From Marinobacter alexandrii (GTDB lineage Bacteria > Pseudomonadota > Gammaproteobacteria > Pseudomonadales > Oleiphilaceae), in contig NZ_SWKM01000011.1 in NCBI RefSeq assembly GCF_005871205.1, forward strand, positions 1,364,001 to 1,428,000: 64,000 nucleotides of DNA, written 5' to 3'. Under the pieces are notes generated by a model. It worked only from the letters and a program-made list of their open reading frames with translations. It had not been told where the DNA came from and ran no database searches. This document shows, in pieces, positions 17,773 to 27,138 of the stretch (within the stretch, counting starts at the first letter, position 1; each line of letters begins with the position of its first letter). Position numbers and translations under genes: made by a program.

Positions 17773-19065
17773 ATGAAAGTAAAACGGTTTTTTGCGCAGA
17801 GCATGTCAGAGGCGCTGAAGCAGGTCAGTGAACAGATGGGCCCGGATGCCGTAATTCTTTCCAATCGCCGTGTCGAAGGCGGTGTCGAAATCGTGACGGC
17901 GCTGGACTACGACGAGAATATGGCGCGTCAGCGTCTTGGCGAGCAGGCTGAGACCGCCACCAACGGATCACGACTGGCGGAAATGCAGGCCGATCAGCAC
18001 CGTCGCCTGGAAGACGAACTGGGCCGGTCGCGGGATCGCATTCGTGACGTCCGCGAGAAGCGGTCAAAAGCGGGCGCGGGCTATGCCGGCGCTTCGTTCG
18101 CCGAGCTGAGCGACGCGGCCATGGTCGATACTGAAGAGCCGACTACCCGATCAGCAGGCGGCACTTCCGGCTATTCGGATGAGCTGGCTCAGATGCGAGC
18201 GGAAATCAGTTCCTTGCGGGATTTGATGCATGGTCGGGCGGCTGAGCCTGCCAAGCCTGCCAGCAACGCCGTGCAGCAGCGGCTGGCAGAGCGCCTGCAG
18301 GAGTTTGGTTTGAGCAGCGATCTGGCGGCGTCTCTGTCACGCCGGCATAAAGGCGGCCGGCTCGATGAGGGCTGGAAACAATCCCTAAAGATGCTCGCCA
18401 CCGGTGTGCGCACGGCTCGTGAGGAATGGCTGGACGAGGGTGGAGTTTACGCTCTGGTGGGCCCCACTGGGTCCGGCAAGACCACCACCATTGGAAAACT
18501 GGCGGCTCGCTACGTACTTCGGCACGGGGCTGATTCGCTGGCGCTGGTGACCACTGACCGATACCGGGTTGCCGCCCACGAGCAGCTGTTCGTATTTGGG
18601 CGCATTCTCAATGTGCCGGTGCGGGTAGTCGATGAAAGCCACTCGCTGGATTCCATCCTGGATGAATTGTCCGACCGCCACATGGTGCTTATCGATACCG
18701 CAGGCCTGACCAGCTCAGATAAAGGCTATGAAGAGCAGTTGTCCGAATTGGCGCAGAGTCATCACAACATTCGCACCCATTTGGTGGTGTCCGCCACCAG
18801 CCAGCCGCGCATCATGAAATCCGTTTGGCATTGCTATAAGATGGCAAATCTTGCGGGCTGCGTGATGACTAAGATTGACGAAGCCCTTACCCTGGGCGAA
18901 TCTCTGGGGTTTGTCATGGAAACCGGGTTGCCGGTGGCCTATTACACGGATGGACAGAAAATCCCCGAGGACCTGCATCACGCAGAAGCCGTTCCCCTGG
19001 TTCGCTTAGGTGTGGTGCGTTTAAAAAATATTCAGCAACAGCAATCGGTGGCTGAAGGGGCTTGA
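17773..19065 (+). CDS. flhF: Flagellar SRP-like GTPase FlhF
   Basis: FlhF is an SRP-family GTPase that sets the polar site and number of flagella. The 430-residue product has an N-terminal basic region (MKVKRFFAQSMSEALKQV), a variable linker, then the NG domain: P-loop GPTGSGKTTT near residue 233, TTDRYRVAAHEQL, DTAGL and TKIDEALTLG. GGAGG at 17758-17762 precedes the ATG. It is followed by its antagonist fleN. Its presence argues for polar flagellation. Confidence 0.96.
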   Translation: MKVKRFFAQSMSEALKQVSEQMGPDAVILSNRRVEGGVEIVTALDYDENMARQRLGEQAETATNGSRLAEMQADQHRRLEDELGRSRDRIRDVREKRSKAGAGYAGASFAELSDAAMVDTEEPTTRSAGGTSGYSDELAQMRAEISSLRDLMHGRAAEPAKPASNAVQQRLAERLQEFGLSSDLAASLSRRHKGGRLDEGWKQSLKMLATGVRTAREEWLDEGGVYALVGPTGSGKTTTIGKLAARYVLRHGADSLALVTTDRYRVAAHEQLFVFGRILNVPVRVVDESHSLDSILDELSDRHMVLIDTAGLTSSDKGYEEQLSELAQSHHNIRTHLVVSATSQPRIMKSVWHCYKMANLAGCVMTKIDEALTLGESLGFVMETGLPVAYYTDGQKIPEDLHHAEAVPLVRLGVVRLKNIQQQQSVAEGA

Positions 19066-19168
19066 GTATAGTGACACCTGTATCGGATGATGGAGTATCC
19101 GGCGTGCAGAACGGGCGCCGTTTGGTAAGACGAGCCTTCGACGAAACTGGCGAGAGACAAGAGTCAAC

Positions 19169-19981
19169 ATGAGCAGAGCAAATCCGGTACAGGTGATTGC
19201 GGTATCTGGCGGAAAGGGTGGGGTCGGCAAAAGTAATGTGTCGGTTAACCTCGGTATCGCCCTCGCACAGAAAGGCCGTCGCGTGGTGATCCTGGATGCC
19301 GACCTGGGTTTGGCCAACATTGACGTGCTGCTCGGAATTACCTCCAATCGCAACATCGCCGATGTGCTCTCGGGTGAGTGTGACCTGAAGGACGTTTTGG
19401 TCAATGGCCCCAGTGGCATCAAAATTGTTCCGGCCTCCTCCGGGACCCAGCGCATGACCCACCTGAGCCCCATGGAACACGCGGGCCTGATCAACGCCTT
19501 CAGTGAACTGAGTGACCAAATTGACGTGTTGATCGTTGATACCGCCGCCGGTATTTCCGAGTCGGTGGTCAGTTTCCTGCGCGCGTCCCAGGAGCTGTTG
19601 TTCGTAGTATGCGACGAACCTACCTCCATTACTGACGCCTACGCGCTCATCAAACTCATGAACCGGGAGTACGGCACCAACCGTTTTCGTATTCTCGCCA
19701 ATCAGGTGCGTAACGAACAGGAAGGACGCCACCTGTTCGATAAACTGACCCGGGTCACCGAACGATTTCTTGATGTAGCCCTGCAATACGTGGGCATGGT
19801 GCCCTACGACGAGGCCGTCAAGAAATCAGTACAGCGCCAGCGGGCTGTGCTGGATGCCTACCCCCGCGCCAAGGCCTCACTGGCAATCAAGGCCTTGGCA
19901 GATAAAGTTGACAGCTGGCCGTTACCTTCATCCCCTCGGGGACATCTTGAGTTTTTTGTGGAGCGGCTCGTCGAAGTCTGA
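19169..19981 (+). CDS. fleN: Flagellar number regulator FleN/FlhG, MinD-like ATPase
   Basis: FleN restrains flagellar number by stimulating FlhF GTPase and inhibiting the master regulator FleQ. The 270-residue product has the deviant Walker A GGKGGVGKSN at residues 15-24, Walker B VILDADLGLANIDVLLG and DTAAGISESVVSF. A membrane-targeting-like C-terminal amphipathic region ends the protein. It sits between flhF and fliA, the standard order in polar flagellates. Confidence 0.96.
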   Translation: MSRANPVQVIAVSGGKGGVGKSNVSVNLGIALAQKGRRVVILDADLGLANIDVLLGITSNRNIADVLSGECDLKDVLVNGPSGIKIVPASSGTQRMTHLSPMEHAGLINAFSELSDQIDVLIVDTAAGISESVVSFLRASQELLFVVCDEPTSITDAYALIKLMNREYGTNRFRILANQVRNEQEGRHLFDKLTRVTERFLDVALQYVGMVPYDEAVKKSVQRQRAVLDAYPRAKASLAIKALADKVDSWPLPSSPRGHLEFFVERLVEV

Positions 19982-20011
19982 ATCTGATCCAATCATAACA
20001 ACACCGGATAC

Positions 20012-20755
20012 ATGACATTGACGAATAACCTGGGAATCTACCAGCAGGCCGGCGCCTCGGGTCAGGCCAGTCTCATTGAAGAGCAGGCCCCGCTGGTCAA
20101 GAAAATAGCGCTGCACCTGATGGCCAGGCTACCGGCTTCAGTGCAGTTGGAAGACCTTATACAGGCCGGCATGATTGGTCTGCTTGAGGCTGCCCAACGC
20201 TACAGCTCCGCAAAAGGCGCTACCTTCGAAACCTATGCCGGAATCCGCATCCGCGGCGCCATGGTGGATGAAATCCGCAAGGGCGACTGGGTGCCCCGGT
20301 CCGTGCACCGCAACGCCCGCCGTATCTCCCAGGCGATTAAGGCCGTGGAAGACCGCGAAGGCCGTGAAGCCCAGGATCTTGAAGTGGCCGAAGAGTTGGG
20401 TATGGAGCTGTCGGAGTATCACGCCTCGCTATCGGACGCTAACAGCGGACGACTTTTTAGCCTTGATGAGCTCAATGAATCTGGAGAGCTGCCGATAGAA
20501 GGATCAGAGACCAGTGATAATCCTCTGGATGGCCTGGCTTCCGACGCCTTCCGACGCAACCTGGCGCACGCCATTGACGAATTACCGGAGCGCGAAAAAC
20601 TGGTTTTGAGTCTGTATTACCAGGAAGAGCTGAACCTGAAAGAAATCGGCGCCGTCCTCGGGGTAAGCGAAAGCAGGGTCAGTCAGATTCACAGCCAGGC
20701 CGCACTGCGACTGCGTGGGCGGCTGGCCGACTGGCAGCGGGATGCCAACGATTGA
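20012..20755 (+). CDS. fliA: RNA polymerase sigma-28 factor FliA
   Basis: FliA directs late flagellar and chemotaxis promoters and is held by FlgM until hook completion. The 247-residue product has region 2 (DLIQAGMIGLLEAAQRY, GIRIRGAMVDEIRKGDWVPRS), region 3 and region 4 (ELPEREKLVLSLYYQEELNLKEIGAVLGVSESRVSQIHSQA, in short NLKEIGAVLGVSESRVSQ). The start at ATG 20012 lies 30 bp after fleN. Its likely target in this window is the promoter at 27104-27130. Confidence 0.97.
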   Translation: MTLTNNLGIYQQAGASGQASLIEEQAPLVKKIALHLMARLPASVQLEDLIQAGMIGLLEAAQRYSSAKGATFETYAGIRIRGAMVDEIRKGDWVPRSVHRNARRISQAIKAVEDREGREAQDLEVAEELGMELSEYHASLSDANSGRLFSLDELNESGELPIEGSETSDNPLDGLASDAFRRNLAHAIDELPEREKLVLSLYYQEELNLKEIGAVLGVSESRVSQIHSQAALRLRGRLADWQRDAND

Positions 20756-20917
20756 TAACGAATAAGGTGTGTCCGGTTCATAGCGCTGTGTAGTTTTTGG
20801 TAACCGGCGCTTTACATGGTCATCAAAGATCAGACAATACGTGGTTTAAAAGACGGCCCGTTAGGTTTCGAGCTCAACGGTCAAACGAATTCCGGGTGTG
20901 ACTAACTGGAGGTCCCA

Positions 20918-21301
20918 TTGGACAAGAACATGAAAATCCTGATCGTGGATGATTTTTCCACGATGCGACGGATCATCAAGAACCTGCTGCGCGATCTTGG
21001 GTTCAGCAACACCGACGAAGCAGACGACGGCAATACCGCGCTGCCGATGCTGAAAAGCGGCAAGTACGATTTCCTGGTGACCGATTGGAACATGCCGGGC
21101 ATGTCCGGTTTCGATCTCCTGAAAGCCGTCCGCGCGGACGAAAGCCTGAAGACCTTGCCGGTGCTGATGGTGACCGCAGAAGCCAAGCGCGACCAGATTG
21201 TCGCCGCCGCCCAGGCCGGTGTGAATGGCTATGTGGTCAAGCCATTTACGGCCGCTGTGCTTAAAGAAAAGATTGAGAAAATCTTCGAACGTATTCAGTA
21301 A
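20918..21301 (+). CDS. cheY: Chemotaxis response regulator CheY, probable TTG start
   Basis: CheY carries the phosphoryl signal from CheA to FliM. The 127-residue receiver has the acidic pair in [10 protein letters not shown], phospho-acceptor Asp in VTDWNMPGM, Thr in MVTAEA and Lys in VKPFTA. GGAGG at 20908-20912 is 5 nt before TTG 20918 but 17 nt before the ATG at 20930, and the extra residues MDKN align with the MADKEL start of E. coli CheY. TTG is therefore preferred. The 162-bp gap after fliA has no convincing sigma-28 or sigma-54 site. Confidence 0.95.
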   Translation: MDKNMKILIVDDFSTMRRIIKNLLRDLGFSNTDEADDGNTALPMLKSGKYDFLVTDWNMPGMSGFDLLKAVRADESLKTLPVLMVTAEAKRDQIVAAAQAGVNGYVVKPFTAAVLKEKIEKIFERIQ

Positions 21302-21312
21302 CCAGAGGTCGG

Positions 21313-22107
21313 ATGGCTCTCATGAGCAATAGCAAGACGAACCATCAGAGCCTCGATCCGGAGGTGACTGAAAAGCTCCAGCGTCAGAGTGAAGAGTTGG
21401 CCAAGAGTGTGCAGGCCGGCGATTTTGCCCAAGCGATGACGGTGATTAACGAGCTGAGCGAGGTCAGGGATCAAAGCCTGTACCGTGAGGTTGGACGCCT
21501 CACCCGGAGTCTTCATGAAGCGATCCGGAATTTCCAGATAGATCCTCGCAGTGCCGAGCAACAGGAAGCGCTGTCGAAAATGACCGACGCCTCTGATCGC
21601 CTGGAATACGTCGTGCAGATGACCAGCCAGGCTGCCAATCGCACCATGGATCTGGTTGAAGAGACCATGCCGGTGGCGAATGCGGTCCGCAATGAAGCCA
21701 CGGAACTCCGGGACGAATGGCAACGCCTGCGTCGGCGCGAGATGCAGCCGGCAGAATTTCGAGAGCTGTATGGCCGTATTGATCGGTTCTTCGTGAGCCT
21801 GACCGCTGATGCCGACAGCATGTACAACAGCTTGTCGGAAATTCTGCTGGCCCAGGATTTCCAGGACCTCACCGGTCAGGTAATCCAGAAGGTCACCGCG
21901 CTGGTGAAGGAAGTTGAAGAACAGATGCTGAGTCTCGTGGTGATGGCGAGCCACGTAGACCAGCTGACTGGCACCGTGCACAGGATTGATGAAACCGAGG
22001 TTTCGGCAGAGCAGGGTGTAGGGCCACAGATCAAGGCCGAAGAACGTGAAGATGTAGTTTCGGGGCAGGATGACGTTGATGATCTGCTGTCCAGTCTCGG
22101 TTTCTGA
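21313..22107 (+). CDS. cheZ: CheY-phosphate phosphatase CheZ
   Basis: CheZ dephosphorylates CheY-P. The 264-residue product is mostly long helices. The catalytic region lies in DSMYNSLSEILLAQDFQDLTGQVIQKV (in short LLAQDFQDLTGQVI, with the catalytic Gln), and the CheY-binding tail is DDVDDLLSSLGF at the extreme C-terminus, nearly the E. coli sequence. The ATG at 21313 has AGAGG at 21304-21308; ATG 21322 is an alternative. It follows cheY by 11 bp. Confidence 0.96.
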   Translation: MALMSNSKTNHQSLDPEVTEKLQRQSEELAKSVQAGDFAQAMTVINELSEVRDQSLYREVGRLTRSLHEAIRNFQIDPRSAEQQEALSKMTDASDRLEYVVQMTSQAANRTMDLVEETMPVANAVRNEATELRDEWQRLRRREMQPAEFRELYGRIDRFFVSLTADADSMYNSLSEILLAQDFQDLTGQVIQKVTALVKEVEEQMLSLVVMASHVDQLTGTVHRIDETEVSAEQGVGPQIKAEEREDVVSGQDDVDDLLSSLGF

Positions 22108-22124
22108 ACTAATGAGGGTTGCCC

Positions 22125-24248
22125 ATGGCGTTTGATGCCGATGATGAGATTCTCCAGGACTTCCTGGTGGAAGCCGGTGAGATTCTTGAAAAACTGTCAG
22201 AACAGTTGGTAGACCTTGAGCAAAATCCTGATGACAGTGATCTGCTCAACGCCATCTTCCGCGGTTTTCACACCGTCAAGGGCGGTGCCGGATTCCTGCA
22301 GCTTGAGGCCCTGGTCAACTGCTGCCACTCGGCTGAGAACGTTTTCGATATCTTGCGGAACCACAAACGCAAAGTGGACTCCGAGCTTATGGACGTGGTG
22401 TTGGAGACCCTCGACCACGTCAATTCGATGTTCGATCAGGTCAGGAATGGCCAAGCGTTAACACCGGCCCCTGACCAGCTCATTGCCTCCCTCGACGCTT
22501 TTGCAGAGCCCGCAGGCGAAGTGCAGCCCCGTGAAGACGCACCAGCGACGGCGCCGCAAGCGGCAGACGACGGTGGCGATATTACCGATGACGAGTTCGA
22601 GCAGTTGCTGGATGCGCTGCAGGACGGAAGCGCTGCCCCGGAATCCCCAGCGGTCGCTGATGAACCGGCCAAAGTCGACTCGGCATCAGGCGGTGGCTCC
22701 GGCGATGACGACATCACCGACGATGAATTTGAGGCTCTGTTGGATCAGCTCCACGGTAAAGGCCAGTTTGCCGGTGCAGTGGCTGCCGATGAGTCTGCGC
22801 CTGCGGCTGATACTGGTGCGGCAGCGAGCGGCAGCGAATCAGCCGCTGGTGGTGACGATCTGATCACCGACGATGAATTTGAAAAGCTGTTGGATGAGCT
22901 GCATGGCAAAGGCGGTGCGCCAACCACCGCGGGTGCCGGCGAGACCGGAACGCCAGCTGCGGAACCGGCGGCCGCTCCGAAGAGTGAGCCAAAGAAAGTC
23001 GAGCCAAAGAAAACCGAGCCGAAGAAGGCTGAAGCCAAGCCGACGGCCGCCGCAGCCCCTGCGCCTGCCCGAGACACGTCGCCGGTTGCTGAGACTACCG
23101 TGCGTGTAGACACCAAGCGCCTGGACGACATCATGAATATGGTGGGCGAACTGGTGCTCGTGCGTAACCGGTTGCAGCGCCTGGGTGCGTCCAGCGAAGA
23201 CGAGCATATGCACAAGGCCGTCTCCAACCTCGACGTGGTTACCACCGATCTGCAGGCGGCGGTCATGCAAACCCGCATGCAGCCGATCAAGAAAGTGTTT
23301 GGCCGTTTCCCGCGCGTGGTTCGGGATCTGGCTCGCAGCCTGAAGAAAGAAGTGAACCTCGTGATGCACGGGGAAGACACGGATCTCGACAAAAACCTGG
23401 TGGAAGCCCTGTCCGATCCGCTGGTTCACCTGGTACGGAACTCCGTAGACCACGGTATCGAAGCGCCTGACGTTCGGGAAAAAGCCGGCAAGCCGCGCCA
23501 GGGCACAGTCACTCTGTCCGCCGAGCAGGAGGGCGATCATATCCTGCTGGCCATTGAGGACGATGGTGCCGGCATGGATCCCGAGGTGCTGCGCCGCAAA
23601 GCCGTCGAGAAGGGCGTTTACGAACAGGACGCCGCCGATCGGCTCACCGAGAACGAGTGTTTCAACCTGATCTTCGCCGCCGGTTTTTCCACCAAGGAGC
23701 AGATCTCGGATGTCTCCGGACGTGGTGTTGGCATGGATGTGGTCAAGACCAAGATTGGTCAGCTCAACGGCCAGATCAGCATTGTCTCTAAGCTGGGCAA
23801 AGGTTCCAGAATCATCATCAAGGTGCCGCTGACCCTCGCGATCATGCCGACCCTGATGATCATGCTGGGCGACCAGTCGTTCGCGCTGCCGCTGGTCAAT
23901 GTGGTGGAAATTTTCCACCTGGATCTTACCAAGACCAATATTGTCGATGGTCGCGAATGCATCGTCGTGCGGGACAAAGTATTCCCGCTGTTCCACATCA
24001 AGCGTTGGCTGGTGGGCAAGGGTAAGGGTCAGGAAGAGCCTGCCAACGCCCATGTGGTGATCGTAGCCATGGGAACCAAGCAGGTGGGCTTTGTGGTGGA
24101 TCAGCTGGTGGGCCAGGAAGAAGTGGTTATCAAGCCGCTGGGCAGGGCGCTCCAGGGTACTCCAGGCATGGCGGGAGCCACCATTACGGGCGATGGCCGT
24201 ATTGCCCTGATTATTGACGTTCCCAGCCTGCTGCAGCACTACAGTTGA
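22125..24248 (+). CDS. cheA: Chemotaxis histidine kinase CheA with three FliM-like linker repeats
   Basis: CheA is the receptor-coupled kinase that phosphorylates CheY and CheB. ATG 22125 (707 aa) is preferred over TTG 22119 because GAGGG at 22114-22118 is 6 nt before the ATG. Domains in order: P1 HPt with His49 in FHTVKGGAGF; an acidic/Ala-Pro linker at about 110-320; P3 dimerisation (TKRLDDIMNMVGELVLVRNR, in short DIMNMVGELVLVRN); P4 ATPase (N-box HLVRNSVDHGIE, DDGAGMD, GRGVGMDVV); P5 CheW-like. No P2 domain is evident. The linker holds ITDDEFEQLLDAL, ITDDEFEALLDQL and ITDDEFEKLLDEL at 153-165, 197-209 and 247-259, then a Lys/Pro/Glu stretch. Confidence 0.96.
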   Translation: MAFDADDEILQDFLVEAGEILEKLSEQLVDLEQNPDDSDLLNAIFRGFHTVKGGAGFLQLEALVNCCHSAENVFDILRNHKRKVDSELMDVVLETLDHVNSMFDQVRNGQALTPAPDQLIASLDAFAEPAGEVQPREDAPATAPQAADDGGDITDDEFEQLLDALQDGSAAPESPAVADEPAKVDSASGGGSGDDDITDDEFEALLDQLHGKGQFAGAVAADESAPAADTGAAASGSESAAGGDDLITDDEFEKLLDELHGKGGAPTTAGAGETGTPAAEPAAAPKSEPKKVEPKKTEPKKAEAKPTAAAAPAPARDTSPVAETTVRVDTKRLDDIMNMVGELVLVRNRLQRLGASSEDEHMHKAVSNLDVVTTDLQAAVMQTRMQPIKKVFGRFPRVVRDLARSLKKEVNLVMHGEDTDLDKNLVEALSDPLVHLVRNSVDHGIEAPDVREKAGKPRQGTVTLSAEQEGDHILLAIEDDGAGMDPEVLRRKAVEKGVYEQDAADRLTENECFNLIFAAGFSTKEQISDVSGRGVGMDVVKTKIGQLNGQISIVSKLGKGSRIIIKVPLTLAIMPTLMIMLGDQSFALPLVNVVEIFHLDLTKTNIVDGRECIVVRDKVFPLFHIKRWLVGKGKGQEEPANAHVVIVAMGTKQVGFVVDQLVGQEEVVIKPLGRALQGTPGMAGATITGDGRIALIIDVPSLLQHYS

Positions 24249-24295
24249 CGCCGGTCCGGCTCGGACGTGGAAGCGGAATTCGTTAGGAGAAATGG

Positions 24296-25450
24296 ATGAC
24301 AGTTTCTGTCCTGGTCGTGGATGATTCAGGTTTCTTTCGCAAACGGCTGACGGAAATTCTGACAAGCTCCGGCCAGATCAAAGTAATAGGCGTGGCCACC
24401 AATGGCCGCGAGGGTGTCGAGCTGGCGGCAAAATTGCGGCCGGACGTCATCACCATGGATTACGAGATGCCGGTGATGGATGGTATCTCGGCAGTCCGGG
24501 AAATCATGAAAAAGCACCCAACACCGGTGCTGATGTTTTCGTCGCTCACTTATGAAGGCGCCCGGGTAACCCTGGATGCGCTGGAAGCCGGAGCGGTGGA
24601 TTTCCTGCCTAAGAATTTCGAAGAAATTGCCCGAGACGGCAGTCAACTCCAGCGCATCCTGATCGATCGCATTCTCGATGTTGCCCGCAGCCGGCCCGGC
24701 GTCCGGCCGACCTCAGCTCCGGTCAGCAAGCCAGCGCCAGGCACCGCTCGAGACAACACCGCAGCGCGTACTCGCGCACCGTTATCCTCCGCACCGCGCT
24801 CATCCCCGGTTCGGCGCACGCCGGAGGCTGCCGCAGAAGCGGAAGTCAGCCGACGTTCGTACCGGCGTGGACCGGCCAAGCACTACAACGTAGTCGGCAT
24901 CGGGACTTCCACCGGAGGTCCGGTAGCCCTGCAACGGGTGTTGACGGCATTACCGGCGTCCTTCCCGCGGCCTATTGTGTTGATTCAGCACATGCCCGCC
25001 AGTTTTACCCCGGCCTTTGCCGAGCGCCTGAACAAGTTGTGCCAGATTGAGGTTCGCCAGGCCGAAGACGGCGACCTGCTCAAGCCGGGCCTGGCGTTAC
25101 TGGCGCCCGGTGGCAAACAGATGATGATCGAAAATCGCGGTGGCCAGGGCCGGGTTCGCATCCTGCCCGGCGATGAGCGCCTGAACTACAAGCCCTGTGT
25201 TGATGTTACCTTCGGTTCACTGGCGCGCAGTTTCCCCGGGAAGACTCTGGGTGTGATTCTCACCGGCATGGGGGCGGACGGTAAGGAAGGCTGCCGGATG
25301 ATGAAGCAGAGCGGATCCGATGTCTGGTCCCAGGATGAAAAATCCTCGGTCATCTATGGCATGCCCATGGCGGTCGCAAAAGCCGGTCTCAGTGATGAAA
25401 TTCTGGCGCTCGAAGAGATTGGGCCACGCCTGGTAGAAGGCGTTTCCTGA
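24296..25450 (+). CDS. cheB: Chemotaxis methylesterase CheB
   Basis: CheB demethylates and deamidates chemoreceptors and is activated by CheA. The 384-residue product has an N-terminal receiver (VVDDSGFFRKRL, phospho-Asp in TMDYEMPVMDG), a Pro/Arg/Ser-rich linker at about 130-190, and the CheB catalytic domain. The latter has nucleophile Ser in GIGTSTGGP, His in QHMPASFTPAFAERL and Asp in GMGADGKEG. AGGAGA at 24285-24290 precedes the ATG. Its stop overlaps the motC start (TGATG). Confidence 0.97.
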   Translation: MTVSVLVVDDSGFFRKRLTEILTSSGQIKVIGVATNGREGVELAAKLRPDVITMDYEMPVMDGISAVREIMKKHPTPVLMFSSLTYEGARVTLDALEAGAVDFLPKNFEEIARDGSQLQRILIDRILDVARSRPGVRPTSAPVSKPAPGTARDNTAARTRAPLSSAPRSSPVRRTPEAAAEAEVSRRSYRRGPAKHYNVVGIGTSTGGPVALQRVLTALPASFPRPIVLIQHMPASFTPAFAERLNKLCQIEVRQAEDGDLLKPGLALLAPGGKQMMIENRGGQGRVRILPGDERLNYKPCVDVTFGSLARSFPGKTLGVILTGMGADGKEGCRMMKQSGSDVWSQDEKSSVIYGMPMAVAKAGLSDEILALEEIGPRLVEGVS

Positions 25451-26190
25451 TGGATATTCTGAGTCTTCTGGGCATCGTACTTGCGTTTGCCGCCATACTG
25501 GGCGGCAATCTGCTTGAGGGTGGCGCGCTCAGTTCTCTGTTCAACGCTCCGGCTGCCCTGATCGTGGTGGGCGGCACTCTTGCGGCAACGATCCTGCAAA
25601 CTTCCTGGCCGATTCTGAAGCGGGCATTCCAGCAGGTGCGCTGGGTGCTGGTGCCGCCGTTCATCAGCATGGAAGATGGCATTGGCAAAGTGATTGATTG
25701 GAGCGTAAAGGCCCGCAAGCAGGGGCTGCTCGGGCTGGAAGGCCTGGCCGAGCGGGAGCCTGAACTGTTCGCCCGTAAGGGCCTGCAGTTGCTGGTGGAC
25801 GGTGCCGAAACCGAAACCATTCGCGGGATCATGGAAGTGGATCTGGAATCCCGGGAGCAGCGCGATCTGGAGTCAGCCCAGGTTTTCGAAGCCATGGGCG
25901 GGTATTCGCCGACCATCGGAATCATCGGCGCGGTCATGGGCCTGATTCAGGTGATGACCAATCTGGAAGATCCACAATCCCTGGGCAGCGGAATTGCCAC
26001 CGCCTTTGTTGCGACCATTTACGGGGTGGCGCTCGCTAACCTCCTGTTCTTTCCGGTTGCCAACAAGCTTCGTGGCATTGTCCGGGAGCGCACCCGGTAT
26101 CAGGACATGATGATCGACGGCATCATTGCCATCGCCGAGGGGGAAAACCCCAAATCCATCGAAATGCGACTGCGGGGTTTCCTGCAGTAA
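25450..26190 (+). CDS. motC: Flagellar stator protein MotC (MotA family)
   Basis: This is a MotA/ExbB-family proton-channel stator subunit of 246 residues with four membrane helices. It has the family features GGTLAATILQTSWPILKRAF, conserved prolines in the third and fourth helices (YSPTIGIIGAVMGLI) and a cytoplasmic loop with charged residues that engage FliG. Position after cheB and before motD matches Pseudomonas motCD, the second stator set, which there supports swarming. Any motAB pair would lie outside the window. Confidence 0.94.
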   Translation: MDILSLLGIVLAFAAILGGNLLEGGALSSLFNAPAALIVVGGTLAATILQTSWPILKRAFQQVRWVLVPPFISMEDGIGKVIDWSVKARKQGLLGLEGLAEREPELFARKGLQLLVDGAETETIRGIMEVDLESREQRDLESAQVFEAMGGYSPTIGIIGAVMGLIQVMTNLEDPQSLGSGIATAFVATIYGVALANLLFFPVANKLRGIVRERTRYQDMMIDGIIAIAEGENPKSIEMRLRGFLQ

Positions 26191-26208
26191 CCATGATCGG
26201 GGCATCGT

Positions 26209-26982
26209 ATGCGACGCCGTAGGCAGTCCCAGCAAGATCTTCACAACAAGGAGCGGTGGCTGATTTCCTATGCGGATTTCATTACCTTGCTGTTCGCTTT
26301 TTTTGTGGTGATGTATTCGGTGTCGTCAGTGAACCAGGGCAAGTACAAAGTGCTCTCGGAAACTCTGACTGGCGTGTTTAATGCGCCCCAGCGCTCCTTT
26401 CAGCCCATCGAGGTGGGGGATCAGCCACAGCAACTGACCAACGATGCGGTCATTTCCTTGCCGGTAACCGAAGCGCCCGGCAATCCGGAGCGCGAAGCGG
26501 AGGTGCGGAGCAGGGCGCTCAGTGCCATGGCCGATCAGTTGTCCCTGGAATTTGAAGAATTGATCAGTCAGGGCGTCATTACCTTGGAGTCCAGTGATCG
26601 CTGGCTGGAACTGAACCTTCCTAACAGCCTGCTGTTCGGAAGCGGTGATGCCGAACCGCACTACGATGCCTTCGCCGTGATCGAGAAGATTGCCACGGTG
26701 CTGCGAAATCGTGATAACGCCGTTAAGGTCGAAGGGTTCACCGATAACCAGCCCATCAGCAGCCAGCGTTTTCCCTCCAACTGGGAGCTGTCGACAGCTC
26801 GCGCCGCGGCGGTGGTGCGCATGTTGTCGATGGAGGGTATTGAGCCCGAACGATTGGCCGCAGTGGGTTACGGTCGGTTCCAGCCGGTTGCCCGCAACGA
26901 CACTGATGAGGGACGTCGGCGTAACCGCCGGGTGGTCCTGCTAATTTCTCGTGATGCCAGTGTGCGCGGGGCCATGCGCTGA
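26209..26982 (+). CDS. motD: Flagellar stator protein MotD (MotB family)
   Basis: This MotB-family subunit anchors the stator to peptidoglycan. The 257-residue product has a basic N-terminus, a membrane helix with the channel aspartate in WLISYADFITLLFAFFVV (residues ~17-34), a plug/linker, and an OmpA-like C-terminal domain with VEGFTDNQPI, NWELSTARAAAVVRML and GYGRFQPV. Pairs with motC 18 bp upstream. About 200 bp without a gene follows, holding the parC promoter. Confidence 0.94.
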   Translation: MRRRRQSQQDLHNKERWLISYADFITLLFAFFVVMYSVSSVNQGKYKVLSETLTGVFNAPQRSFQPIEVGDQPQQLTNDAVISLPVTEAPGNPEREAEVRSRALSAMADQLSLEFEELISQGVITLESSDRWLELNLPNSLLFGSGDAEPHYDAFAVIEKIATVLRNRDNAVKVEGFTDNQPISSQRFPSNWELSTARAAAVVRMLSMEGIEPERLAAVGYGRFQPVARNDTDEGRRRNRRVVLLISRDASVRGAMR

Positions 26983-27103
26983 CAGCGCAGATCCGCGACA
27001 CATGCGTATGGCGGCGTTGGCACGGTTCCTGTATTAACTCATGGCAGTAGTTTTCCCGGCAACCGATTGCCGTTGCAGCTGGTTTGCGGTGAGTCATCGG
27101 TGT

Positions 27104-27130
27104 TCAAGTTGCCGGGCAAGTGGCCGATAA
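27104..27130 (+). promoter_or_regulatory. Sigma-28 (FliA) promoter for parC-parP
   Basis: TCAA-N15-GCCGATAA, with TCAA at 27104-27107 and GCCGATAA at 27123-27130, matches the sigma-28 consensus TAAA-N15-GCCGATAA at all but one base with exact spacing. Transcription should begin near 27137, about 50 nt before the parC GTG. fliA itself lies 6 kb upstream. Confidence 0.85.
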
Positions 27131-27138
27131 ACCGGAAT

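Noticed and set aside
22839..24365. 508-codon open frame on the minus strand
   Set aside because: Lies wholly antisense to cheA, with His/Gln-rich composition typical of the shadow of a GC-rich gene; no family resemblance.
27018..27033. Sigma-54 site upstream of parC
   Set aside because: The -24 TGGCACG is perfect, but the -12 position reads CTGT, lacking the invariant GC; the sigma-28 site nearby is far better.
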